Part shown: positions 23,615-34,240 of the stretch, one piece after another | How the letters are laid out: every line of letters begins with the position of its first letter | Position numbering within the stretch: position 1 is the first letter of the stretch | Assembly (NCBI GenBank): GCA_007922225.1 | Contig: ML679962.1 | Span: 33,401,563-33,465,562 of the forward strand | Length of the DNA stretch: 64,000 nucleotides | Source of the DNA: Emydura subglobosa | Taxonomy: Eukaryota > Chordata > Testudines > Chelidae | Reading direction: 5' to 3' | Made by a program: the position numbers and the translations under genes | The notes under the pieces: generated by a model | What the model saw: the letters and a program-made list of their open reading frames with translations, nothing else | What the model was told of the DNA's origin: nothing | Database searches by the model: none

Positions 23615-24115
23615 GTCCTCCATCAGTCTTCTTTTCTTAAGACTAAACATGTCCACTAACCATTCTTAACAGGTCAGGTTTTTTTTTTTAACCTTGTATC
23701 ATTTTTGTTGCTCTTCTCTGGACTCACTCCAATATGCCCACCTCTTTCCTGATCTCTGGCACCCAGAATTGAACATAGTACTCTAGCTAAGGCTTCACTA
23801 GCATCAAGTAGAGTGGGACCTCCTATATCCTACACATGGTAATCCTGTTAATACATCCCAGAATGATATTAGCCTTTTTTTGCAACTGCATCACATTGAT
23901 GACATCATCAATTTGTGATCCACTATAACCCCCCAGTTCCTTTTCAGCAGTATTACCACCTGGCTAGTTATTCCCCTTTTTTTATTTGTGCATTTGATTT
24001 CCTTCCTAAGTGAAACACTTTGCACTTGTCTTTCTTAAATTTTGTCCTGTTGATTTTAGACCAATTTGTCAAAGTCACTTGGAATAATAATCCTGTCCTC
24101 CAAAGTGCTTGCACC
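23615..24115 (-). mobile_element. CR1 LINE fragment, minus strand
   Basis: On the plus strand the reversed CR1 phrases occur in order: 'tttgttgctcttctctggac', 'ctggcacccagaattg', 'catcccagaatgatattagc', 'aactgcatcacattgatg', and 'actttgcacttgtc'. They line up with those at 14740-15150. Both ends are truncated. Confidence 0.92.
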
Positions 24116-25384
24116 ATCTCAGCATTTTTTTTTCCTTTTTAGAAATTTTAATGTCATATAAAAAAAGAACAAAAATACACCATGGAAAAATTATCTAAAG
24201 TAAAATTTAAGAAGCCCTAAAGTTTTCTCAACTCATTATTACCATAAAGCTAAACATGCAGAGCCTAATTTTCCAATATGGGCTCTCCTAGGTCTCCTAG
24301 AGCCATATTTGTTAGCTCCTCATGTATTCCTACAGAGAATTAATCACAATCACATCAATTTCTGGCAATTTTCCAAAGCACTGGTAGGTCAATAAAGGAC
24401 TCCTGGCATACTTACCTCACCTGAGCTAGTAAAACATTTATTGTTATATAAAACACAGTCTACAAAAAAGTACTTTAACACGTATTTGATGCAGAACTGT
24501 AAAGACTAAACCAATGTGACCTAGTCATATCCCTAACAACACTACCATCTTCGCAAATAAAACAAAATAACCCTCAGTCTTGCCTTTTATTAAAAAAAGA
24601 AAAAGAAAAAAACCCAAACAAAAAAGTCCTAAGGTTTAATCATTGTCAGTTCCACTACCAATACTTATTTTCCTTATAGGCATTACAACCAAGCCTTTGA
24701 TTTCTTGCTTTTGTTTTGGATTACAGATAGAATATTAATAAATATTTTCCTAGAGTCTATTTACTAAAGAGTTTAAAAAAACATGACAAAGTTCAACACC
24801 TACTAGCTCAGATTTATAGTCCTCTTTGGGCTTGTAGAGATGAATGTTTCATTTAATTTTGTTAATAAAAGTACACTGTCCGATTCCTCAGCTGGGGTAA
24901 TTTGGCTTGGTGAGGAGAACGTCCTATAACATTTCTGCACCTGCTACAGATAAGATGCGAGTCTGAAAGTTGCTTGGGCATTAGAATAAATGGAGTGGAC
25001 TTGTTGGTTTTTAACAGATTTTTTTTAACAACTGATATAGATACAGTGTAACATAGTTCTCTTGTCCCTTTAAAACAAGATCATGGTTGTAGGTCCCTTC
25101 ATTTTGCTTGTTTCTCTGTTGTGCAGTTTTCTGTACAAAGTGAATTCCCATCAATAGAAGGAAAAAAAACCCCACCGTAATGGTCACCACTGAAGAATCA
25201 GCATTTTTCAAAAGTAACTTTAATTGTTTCCTAAACCAAATCCCACAAGCTAGGGCATGCTTTTTATGCTCTAGGAAGGTTCTCTTATGGAGCATGATGA
25301 CCATTTGTTTCACTAAAACATGTGCATCTGAAGGTTCTTATTTTCCTCCTGTTGCAAGGAATTGTAAAGCTTAGCTCTTTCCAT
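24116..25384. other. Unique AT-rich sequence
   Basis: A-rich runs occur near 24590-24625. The 100-codon minus frame (25011-25313) has no motif beyond a short hydrophobic stretch and is not supported as a gene. Confidence 0.4.
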
Positions 25385-25560
25385 CTACAGATCACCAAGT
25401 GCATCACAAGAGGGTGAGGGGAAGGTGGGAAATATCACCATCCCTATTTTACAGATGGGGGAACAGGACACAGAGAGGTACAGTGCCTTGCCCAGGTAAT
25501 TGTCATTGACAGGAATTGAATTCTAGCTTCTTGTCCTATTCCCCAGACAGGTCACCTCAC
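25385..25560 (-). mobile_element. MIR-like SINE
   Basis: 'tattttacagatgggggaac' followed by 'aggacacagagaggtacagt' and 'gccttgcccagg' is the minus-strand centre of a MIR-type SINE. It is followed by 'gacaggaattgaattctagc', the reverse of the head region. Confidence 0.75.
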
Positions 25561-25650
25561 ACAAACAAGCAAACACATTTGAAGGAACCTGAGGGACATT
25601 GCTGTGAGCTCGATTGAACAAATAGCTTCCGTTTGTTGTATGTAGTGGTG

Positions 25651-25890
25651 TTGTAGACTTGTTGGTCCCAGGATATTAAAGAGACAAGGTAGGTGAGATA
25701 ATATCTTTCATTTGACCAACTTCTGGTGGCAAAAGAGGCGAAGTGTCACTCTTACACAGAGCTCTTCTTCTGAAGACTTATGGAAAAATATTCTTCAAAG
25801 GAAGAAGAGCTCCATGCAAGTTTGCCTCTCTCATCAACAGAAGTTGGTCCAATAAAAGATATAACTTCATCCACCTGGTCCCTCTAGCTT
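25651..25890. repeat. Foldback repeat with two nested stems
   Basis: The outer arms 25671-25726 and 25838-25887 are complementary at roughly five positions in six, with 'cagaagttggtccaataaaa' on the right arm. An inner perfect 12-bp stem pairs 'gagctcttcttc' (25759-25770) with 'gaagaagagctc' (25801-25812). The text 'gttggtcccaggatatta' at the left edge is characteristic of a repeat I know from turtle and bird transcripts. The whole could fold into a long hairpin. It is presumably a MITE-like foldback element. Confidence 0.75.
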
Positions 25891-26920
25891 CCATTTGTCT
25901 CAGTCACAGAATGCTCGCTCCAATTATTTTCTGGAAGAAGCAATTGTCTGAGTTGGAGTTTAAAAACCAAGCAGCACACTCCCTTTCCTTCCCCCTTTGA
26001 TTCCAGCCCCTCCCTCATTCCTTCTAACCCCTGCACAATGACGGAATCTTCCTGGTCATTCATTCTCTACCCACCTCCCACCCTCATTATCACTGCTTTC
26101 CCGCTCTCCTGGCCTTTCACTCTTCCTCCTGGTTTCATGCTTTCACTCACTTTCCCTCTGTGCATACACCTATTTTCTGGAGGGGGAGTAGGAAACCAAA
26201 GAACAATGAGAGAAAGAGCATGCATGCACTGTAGACCACGGTGAGCAACATTGGTTAGGGGGCTAATGAGACTCCCAGAGCTCCTTCACCCAGCCAGCCA
26301 GCCAGCCAACCAGAGCAGCAGGAGCTGCAAGGAAGTCCCCTCCTCTTTGAGAGGCTTACTGGTTTAGACAGCCATGCATCAACAAGCCTGCTTTCTTGGC
26401 CGTCACAGTTCAGCATGTGGTACTTGCCAGCAGGGGGCATGGTTCTGCCCAGACAGACACCCTTTGTCTGTACCCCTTCCATGGTATGTAGCTTGGATTC
26501 CATTTTCTGTACACTGCACTTTTGAATGGAAGAAGCCTACCGGCTCATCCCTAGGGAGTAAGGGTGTGAGGCGATCCAAGATGGCAGCACTTACTGAGCA
26601 AGCCAGACACATTGCTTCTCTCAAAGGCAGGTTTTATATTGGTACTTTGCCATTTTCCTCAATCTAACACAAAACATTACCTCAACTGAAACGACAGCTA
26701 TGTTTCTGAGTGTGACCACACTATTAGTTCTGGCTACACTCTCATTTTTAATTCTCCACAGACGGGCAAGTCATAGTCTCAAACACCACAAACTGTAACC
26801 ACTAGGATGTGGTGAACAGTGGTATTTGAAGGTCAATCACAAAGAAATTGCCAGTACATTTCAGCAACATGTTATAAAAGCTCCCAACAGCCAGACAAAA
26901 CAATGCCTTCAGCATACATC
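25891..26920. other. Unique sequence with a short CCAG repeat
   Basis: A short (CCAG)n tract lies near 26289-26308. Frames on both strands at 26374-26667 carry no motif. Confidence 0.4.
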
Positions 26921-26924
26921 TAAG

Positions 26925-26990
26925 AGAGACTTCTGGATCCATTGGAGTCAACAGGAGTTTTGCTACTGACTGCAACAGGAATAGCATCAG
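26925..26990. repeat. Palindromic short repeat, degenerate
   Basis: 'ggatccattggagtcaacag' followed by 'gagttttgct' and 'agcatcagg' corresponds to the 'gtcaatgggagttttgcca' version of the palindromic family. Confidence 0.5.
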
Positions 26991-27266
26991 GTCTTTTTCT
27001 TTGGAGGTCTTTGGAGATTGTGGCCTCCTCCAGCAATAACCCAGAATGTATCAGACATCAAGGAAACCCTGCTGCTGGAGTAAGTTGCTTGTCCATAGTT
27101 AAGTCATCTTATTTATTCTTTTTAATATTAGCAATTTGCACAAGTGTACCAGGGTGTTTGGAAGATAATGTGTAATGGAGCAACCCTGTGTGACAATCTG
27201 GCCTGGTGGCTTGAGGAGAATAAAATGCTCAGTTTCTAGGCCTTATTGTGTGTACATGGCTGTAAT

Positions 27267-27397
27267 TTAAGACCCACTCCGACAAATATTTACAGACATG
27301 GAACTTATCTTAGGAGGCTCATCCAATTGATGGGACTACCTATAACAGTAACGGTTCTTGCACAGGCATGTGTTTGCAGAATAGGGCCCTATATTTC
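27267..27397. repeat. Palindromic short repeat, 'catgagtaa...ggatcgggccc' subfamily
   Basis: The centre 'ccaattgatgggactacc' and the right end 'gtgtttgcagaatagggccct' in decayed form match the same subfamily as 5802-5925. The left arm is 'acatggaacttatctt'. Confidence 0.55.
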
Positions 27398-27399
27398 CA

Positions 27400-29560
27400 A
27401 ATGCCTGATCTTTCTAGCACCAAGGGTACATTTGAAATACAGCACTAGTGTGACCCTCAGCTTTCAGACAGAGTAACCGGTCGCACAAATTTCATAACTT
27501 GTTCAATGATCACATTGGCTATTACTTCCTTGAATAACTTTACAATAAAGTTATTTTGTTTCAAATAATGACCTGAATTTTTAAATTTTAAAACTTGTTG
27601 ATAGTTGTTGCATTGCATTTCAATGTAGCAGCCAGTAGAAAAAACACAAACAGTAAAGAAAGAATTGTGGGCTCTCTCTCTAGGTTTCAGCTGTCAAACA
27701 ATTGTTGGAGCTTGACCTGATCTTGACTTTCACTTTATTCTAGATTGTGAAGGCAATAATCCGGAGTGTTGTGACTCACAAACAACACACAGCAATTTCC
27801 TTTAGATCTTTTTCTCCATTCTTTTAACTGTTCTAGTCTTAAGATGCCTGTTGTACTGACCAGACACCTGAAGATCCTTGTGATGGATCATTTTACTCTT
27901 AATTTATCTTGTGTGAGATTTTTTTATGTTAGAGATTAAAGTTGGACGGGTATGGAGAAAAATGCAACCTTTCAGAAGGCTTCTGGTTTACTGGCAGCTT
28001 TACACATATATTTCGTCAAGATCTTCTTTTGACTTTTACTTCAGTAGAGCAATATAAAAATGTGTACTTTCGAAGTTTAAGCAACAGAAATGCATGCCAT
28101 CATCTAAGTAGTATGCAAAATGTATAGCACAGAGACTAGCTATCTGTTGAGAATGCAGTGTGTGCCAAAGCCCTTTCTCAAGAGTTCTGAGTTTGCCTTT
28201 CTTTTTAAACATGCAGAGCACATTCCCTCGAGATACTTATCTTTTCCCATGATGCTCTTGGCTGACAGAAAGACAAGCTTAGTGCACAGAAATGCCAGTT
28301 GAGTTGACAAGCAAATTCCATCAGTATGCAGTGTTTACACAGTACAGTTTAGCAACAGCAGTTCACACAGCCTGCTGCCTTGGAACAGAATTATAATTAA
28401 GCCTTAAATCTGCAGAGTTCAGATTAATTCTTATCACACAGGTCTTATACTTTCTGTTGTTTAATTCTCAAGATCTGTTTGTCACTAAATAAAAGCGGCA
28501 TATAATGCTTAACCGGCTTTGTTGCTGTTGTTTACAAGATGTCCAGGTGCAATATTTCTGTGGTGAATGGCATTATTTCTGTGAACATCTAGTATTTTTC
28601 TCATTAATTACAAGCTTTAACAATCTCAGCAGAATCCTAGTATTTTTCTGCCGTTACATCTCTCTGCTGACACATGAAAGAAACCGTATTATGAACAAAA
28701 CAGGGCATTCTGGCTGTAAAGACTTGCTCGCTCAGTTTAGAGCTGGAAAAACTCACAGCCTCTTGGTTTCATCAAAAAGTATTTTCAGACCATTTTTAAG
28801 TTTACAGCAAATAAGATCTAAATCCAAACGCTGTATACTTATGAGCTTCTGAGGAATACTTCAGAAAGAGAAAAGATGGAAGTAAATTGCCAAAGAGGCC
28901 CCTTTGAGGCTGCTACATTTAAGCAGGACTGACTGGCTTTCTCGTACATAGATCTGAAAAATCATTACAGAGTACAAACTGCCATTGAGAAATCCCATTA
29001 CATTGTTGAATTTTCCTTCTCTTTAGCGGAGACTAAAGGGCCTACTCTTGCAGACTTTACACTGCTCCCTGTGGAAAGGAAGTGATGGGGCTGCAGTAGC
29101 TGAGGGACTTTTATTTCAAATCCTCAGAGATGTCCCCTGTGCAAATCTTTGTGGGCTCGGCCCGGGCAAGAGGATTTATTTTGAATGGTCTCTTTTTCCT
29201 TCCAAAAGGTTTTCCCCCCTCACAAGCCGTAAAATACCCCCACAACACACAATAAATAAGATGTATTCACTCTCGCTCATCTCCCCCAGTACAGTAATTG
29301 ACAATCTGCACGTTTAGAGGCAAGTAAAAATTCACCAGATTAATCGGAATGCTTTATTGGGCTCATTCTTACTCAATTTGTATTTTATTAGTTCAGCAAA
29401 AAGACCTCATACTGCTTTACTACCTGAATTGTATTACTTCAGCTTATCGGATAGGTAGCAATTAATTCTGATTTCCTTCCACTTATATATGCAGATCTGT
29501 ATATTTTATGTATGTGCGGTGCAGAAAAATGTGGATTTCACTCAGAGGATAGCCACCAGA
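27400..29560. other. Long repeat-free block, best candidate conserved non-coding region
   Basis: About 2 kb contain no recognisable transposon. The stretch 28300-29450 is dense in words typical of developmental enhancers, for example 'gaattataattaagcc', 'ttctcattaattacaag', 'cagtaattgaca', 'accagattaatcgg' and 'gtagcaattaattctg', with A/T- and G/C-rich patches intermixed. Minus and plus frames of 60-115 codons show no protein motif. I infer possible regulatory function. Only alignment to other vertebrates can confirm it. Confidence 0.4.
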
Positions 29561-29571
29561 CATAACACAGC

Positions 29572-29598
29572 AGAAAATAAATAAATAAATAAATAAAA
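29572..29598. repeat. (AAAT)n microsatellite
   Basis: About six AAAT/AATA tetranucleotide units occur in a row. Confidence 0.95.
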
Positions 29599-29879
29599 GC
29601 CATTAAGCTTTGGACCCTTCATTATCCCTTTTACATTTCTGATGTATGGGAGAGTTTATTGTCTATATGGTTTCTGGCTGAATTTTAAATAGAGGAGCAC
29701 TCCAGAACAACCCAGCTGCAGGTCCTCCATTTTTACAGGATGAAGGACAAAATCACCCCCCATTACTGTGAACACAAGACATTCTCCCCCCACAAAATCC
29801 TCTCTCCCTCCTGCCTGTGACCCAACTCAAGTTTTTCCAAAAAGTCTTCCTCAATCTACAAGTAAGCCACACACACACA

Positions 29880-30065
29880 GTCCGGCACTCTGTCCGCCTC
29901 CAGTGGTGGCTAGGCCACTATAGAGGTTGATGAGCCTGCTACCACCTTGGCTAACATAGTTAGGTCTTTTAGCTCAGGCAGAAGGGGTTCATTCATTTAG
30001 AACCAGGACTCCCTGGTTCAATCCCTTCTGACAATGACACACCAAGGGGTGCCGTGTTTTTATAT
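29880..30065 (+). mobile_element. tRNA-related SINE-like repeat with polymerase III boxes
   Basis: 'ttagctcaggcag' (29969-29981) fits the internal A box and 'ggttcaatccc' (30015-30025) fits the B box. They are about 44 bases apart, the spacing of a tRNA gene. The surrounding stems do not pair properly (the T stem keeps only two of five pairs), so this is not a functional tRNA but a tRNA-derived retroposon or a tRNA-like part of a larger repeat. It is followed after 40 bases by a CA tract, as often happens at retroposon tails. Confidence 0.55.
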
Positions 30066-30094
30066 TATACACACACACACACACACACACACAA
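30066..30094. repeat. (CA)n microsatellite
   Basis: About fourteen CA units occur directly after the SINE-like repeat. Confidence 0.95.
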
Positions 30095-30144
30095 AGCTTT
30101 TTAGCCTCCGTTAACCTTTCTCCTTCCTGGACTAGGAAACCAGT

Positions 30145-32185
30145 ATTCACAGTCATAGATTATAAGGCCAGAAGGAACTGTTGTGATCACCTACTCTGCA
30201 CTCTTGCATAACACAGGCCATAGAACTTCCCTAATTTCTGTTTGAACAAGAGCACTTCTTTTAGAAAAACATCTAACCTTGATTTAAAAAGATTGTCACT
30301 GATGGAGAATCCACCACAGACCTTGTTAAATTGTTTCAGGGGTTAGTTACCCTCACTGTTAAAAGCATGTGCCTTATTTCTAGCCTGAATGTGTCTCGCA
30401 TCAACTTCCAGCCCTTAGCTCTTGTCATGTGTTTGTCTGCTAGACTGAAGACCTGTATATTTGGAACAGGAATTTGATAACAGATGTACTTGAAGACTGA
30501 TCAAGTCACCCGCTAACTCTCTCTTTAACCTAAAGAAGAAATTGATCTCCTTCAATATCTTTCTATACAATGTTTTCCAATGGTCTCATCATTCTTGCGG
30601 TTCTTCTGTGAACCGTCTCCAATCTAACAACATCTCTTTTGAATTGACGCTGCGAGAACTGAACATAGTAGTCCAATAGCAGTTGAACCAGTCCCAAAAC
30701 ACAGAGGTCACATAACCTCCCTATTCTTCCTTGAGATTCCCTCATTTATACATCCAAGAGCGCATCAGCCCTTTTGGCCACACAGTTGCACTGCAAGTTC
30801 ACACCAGCTAGTTATCCACCACACTCCTAAACCTCTCAGAGACACTGCTTCCCGCCACCCCGTAAGTATGGCCTAGTACTTTGTTCCTGAACATATGCAT
30901 GGTGGGTTGCATTCACCTCTTGAGCAGCCCTTGCCGTCCGACCATTCTCCTAAGCTCCCAGTGCCCCCTACAGGCTACCAGCCAATCTCTGTGGGTCTTC
31001 TGTGGCTTCTCCCTCTGGCTGGATCACACAGTTCAAAGCCCCTTCCAGGGTATAAAACTCAAATCTGAAGTAGTTCCTTGCCTTTCAGGGTCAATTATAA
31101 TCAAAATATTTTCTTAGCTTTCTGGTCTAAATTCCTTCTCAGGAACGGAATCATCAAAGTTTCCTACTGGACTCCTAACACTAATTGTAGTCATGCCTAG
31201 TTTCTCTGGCTGGAGCTTAGGGAACACCTCTTCTCATGCCTCTGGCTCCAGCCTGGAACAGACTTGCTGATAGCTCCTTTTATTTCAGGCTGCTGGGCCT
31301 TGATTGGCTGTTGCTGGTCCCCAGCCCTTCTGGCTGGTGGAGGACCATATCTCACTGGTTCCCAAAATGGTAAATCTTCTCCTCACTGAGAATTGTTTCC
31401 TGAGGAGAGATGCAGCACAGCAGTGGAGCCTCCAGTATGGGGCCACAAAGGCCATGTACACCCCATCACAATATGACTAACATTTTTATTAATAACTTAT
31501 TGTTCTAGTTTCTGAGTCAAAATGTCATGCGGTACCAAGTCAAATGCCTTACAAAAGTCAAAGTTAATAATATTAATGTAATACACTAAAATCAAACCTA
31601 TAATCACAGCAAAAAAGTTTGACAAGGTCTATTTTCTATAAACCCATGGTCATTTGCATAAAGAATTATAGGAGGTAATAAGTTATCAATCAAGTCCCAT
31701 ACCAGCTGTTCCGTTAGATCAAAGTCAGCCTGACATGCATATTACCTGGATTGTCCCATTTACCCTTTTTAAATATAGGAACAATGTTAGCCTACTTCCA
31801 GTCCTCTGGAACTTCCCCATTCTTCTATGCGGGGGGAAAAAATCAATATTAACAATTCAGATAACTCCTTATCCAGCTCTTTTAGAACTCTTGGATGTAG
31901 GATATCTAAAACTAATTATTTAAAAATGTTTAGCTTTTGTAGTAGCTACTGTTTAAATCCTCCTTACTGTTGAAATGGAAAGTATTTCATCTTTATCATT
32001 GTCTGTCCATATCCTTTTTTTTTTTTACCCCTCCCAAATATAGAATAAAATATTGAACATGTCTACCTTTTCTGAATTGACTATTCTACTATTTCCATCT
32101 ACAATGGACGAACACCATTTTTAGGGTTTTCTTTGTTCCTAATTTACTTAAACTCCTCCTCATGGTCCTTGATTCTACTGGCATT
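30145..32185 (-). mobile_element. CR1 LINE, minus strand, interrupted by an LTR
   Basis: On the minus strand the 3' terminus is 'ccagaaggaactg' reversed at 30165. The C-terminal ORF2 region translates from 30745 down as CVLGLVQLLLDYYVQFSQ, then VVRLETVHRRTARMMRPLEN, the counterpart of '[10 protein letters not shown]...DKLERVQRRATKM'. After the LTR at 30898-31470 the RT region resumes ('caagtcaaatgccttac', 'taaacccatggtcatttgc', 'ccagtcctctggaactt') and stops near 32185, the 5' truncation point. Compared with the second copy at 36748-39860, about 250 bases of RT sequence are missing around the LTR. Confidence 0.93.
30898..31470 (-). mobile_element. Solo LTR inserted in the CR1, minus strand
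   Basis: The block reads TGTGATGGGGTGTACATGG at its start on the minus strand. It carries a TATA-like 'gaaataaaaggagc' (plus 31271-31285) about a third of the way in. It is flanked by 'atatg' at 30893-30897 and 31471-31475, a 5-bp direct repeat of the length expected for LTR retrotransposon or retrovirus integration. CR1 sequence of the same polarity lies on both sides. No internal region remains. The minus 3' end '...accatg' does not finish in the usual CA, and the adjoining CR1 has lost sequence, so the target duplication could be fortuitous. Confidence 0.65.
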
Positions 32186-32600
32186 GATGAAATAGAACTT
32201 TCTAAATTGCACCGGGGGATAGCATCACTCAGTTCCCATAATAGCCCATTTGTGGTAGAAATCATTCTGGTGTATTGAGAGCATAGTGTAGGGGCCCTGG
32301 AAAACAGAAGCCTCATGCAGTTGTAGTGGTGCAAAGCCACCACTAGCTTCATTACATACGAAATTGAAAGGAATCAGTCAGTTTTCAACATGCTTGTGGA
32401 TGCGGAGGTCATCAGTACTTTGAAGGCACCATAGCACATACTGCCTCACTAGCTCTGCTAAATATCTCATAGTCATGTTGAATGGGAAGGTGTAAGAGAC
32501 AAGATCCTGCATGAGTGTCCTATAGATAGACAAATTATGGCCCAGCTCAGCTCCCAGAGTGCTAGTCCAGTAAGCAGAGCCAGTCCAATGCAATTCTATC
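32186..32600 (-). pseudogene. Unidentified decayed open frame
   Basis: On the minus strand a 71-codon frame (32593-32378, including NMTMRYLAELVRQYVLWCLQ) appears to continue, after a stop and one frame change, as ASGGFAPLQLHEASVFQGPY and then NDFYHKWAIMGTE. The amino-acid composition looks protein-like rather than random, unlike other frames here. I do not recognise the family. It may be a relic of a transposon-encoded protein or a retropseudogene. It abuts the 5' truncation point of the CR1 but the residues are not CR1. Confidence 0.35.
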
Positions 32601-34240
32601 TACCTGTTTCATGACAGGTTTAACATTTTCTGGAAGTTAAGCCTTTGGACAATGCCTTGACATTAGCTAAGCCAAGCTCTAACTTTGCAATTAAGCCTCC
32701 AAGAATATCTAGGCATCTGTGTTACTTTAGAACTGTGACCAGGACGCTGTTGTGGAGCTGGGTGAATCTTCATCCCAATTTGCTCATTACTGGGTTTGCC
32801 AAATTTTGCCTAATTCCAAAAATAAGAGTTTAATTTTCTAAGTTCTCCAGTGCACTTGTCTGAGGGCCTAAATTCCAAATTGCTTCCAATATTTATAGTG
32901 ACAGAACAATAGGAGCCAGCAGAAACGTTTTTGGGTCCTCTTGGTCCCCACTCAAAGGAGGAGGAACTAAATGGCTGTCTTCAATAAAGTATTTATAGAG
33001 TGTATTTACCAGTTAGCTCCCTAAATATCAAGATGTGGGGACAGACGCCCAACCCCACACTGAAAACATTGCTGGAGACCTGCTTATTCAAATTGAACTC
33101 CACACATGAAACTTTTTAAGGTTTGGCCGTCACTAGATGTGAGACCAGAGGAAGAGAAAAAACAAAACACAGATGCAATTGGAAGCAAGGTATAGGTGAT
33201 TTCTATTGAGGTCAAAGGGAGTTACTGTTTTATCTCATTTCCAGGCAAAGATGAGAGATGCCTGAAATGAGGCAATCATCAAATGGCACTGGCGCCACCT
33301 TGTGGTGTCGGGCTTACTGGCACATTACCTGCCAACATGTAGGTCCTAAAAACAAATTGGCCCAAGACAAAAAGGTAAAGCAAGCGGCTTTACTCACTTT
33401 CGCTGAGTGACAGTGCTCTACACTGCATGTCAAGAGTACTTCAGGTTTGTCACCATTATACTGTTTCCTACGGGCACCATATAGATTGATAGACACAAAT
33501 GTACATACACAACTTTAACTACAGAATATAATTGCATAGAAGAGGAGGTCTAGGCATTCACAAATACTTTGCTCCTCACTTACCTGACTCCAAGTGGCCC
33601 ATAGCTATAGACCTTCCCTGACATGGTTGGGACTAGGGATTTTGGGTCAGTCAGAGGTGATGCAGGAATTTCCACTCCCTACTCCTTTATTCTGGGCAGC
33701 CACTAAAGGAGGACCATCCCCCCCCCCCCCCCCGCTTTTTTTTTTTTTTTTGGCTGTGATTATAACACTGAGCTGCCAGCAGGCACAAGAAAAGATGCTT
33801 CTTGACTGACACTAGTTAATCTCTTCACTTCTGTTAGAGCTAACCTCCATGACAGTTACAGCCCCAGGTAGCCTGATGAACAGGTTTTAAGCTTGCTCCA
33901 CAGCCTGGCTCTCTGGTGAAGCAGAACCAGCTTTCTTCTGGATATCTCTGCTCTCCGTTAAACTCTCAGGGCAACCCTTTGTAATTTGTTTTAACTCATT
34001 GTCACAACCTGACAAGCTAGTTTCCCCACGTATGTTTTGGAGTGGGTTTGTTTGGGTTTTGTTTTGTTTAGGGAAAGGTCAGCATTTTATATCCAGCAAG
34101 CTAAGGGGAACCAAATATGGCATGTTTCAGATTTTCTTCTTTTTCCTCCATTACAATGCTTTGCCACTCTGATCTACTGCTTCCTAAGTGTGCTATAGTG
34201 TTTGATTTATATTTCAGTCACGTGGCAACTGGACACTGAC
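32601..34240. other. Unique sequence with adjacent homopolymers
   Basis: A run of about 16 C is followed, after one G and C, by about 17 T (33719-33751). No exon or RNA gene is evident. Confidence 0.45.
33719..33751. repeat. Poly-C followed by poly-T
   Basis: Two consecutive homopolymer tracts are separated by 'gc'. This could be a site of assembly or replication error. Confidence 0.9.

Noticed and set aside
29962..30035. Functional tRNA gene
   Set aside because: A and B boxes are present, but the T stem keeps only two pairs and the D stem is lost; it reads as a tRNA-derived repeat.
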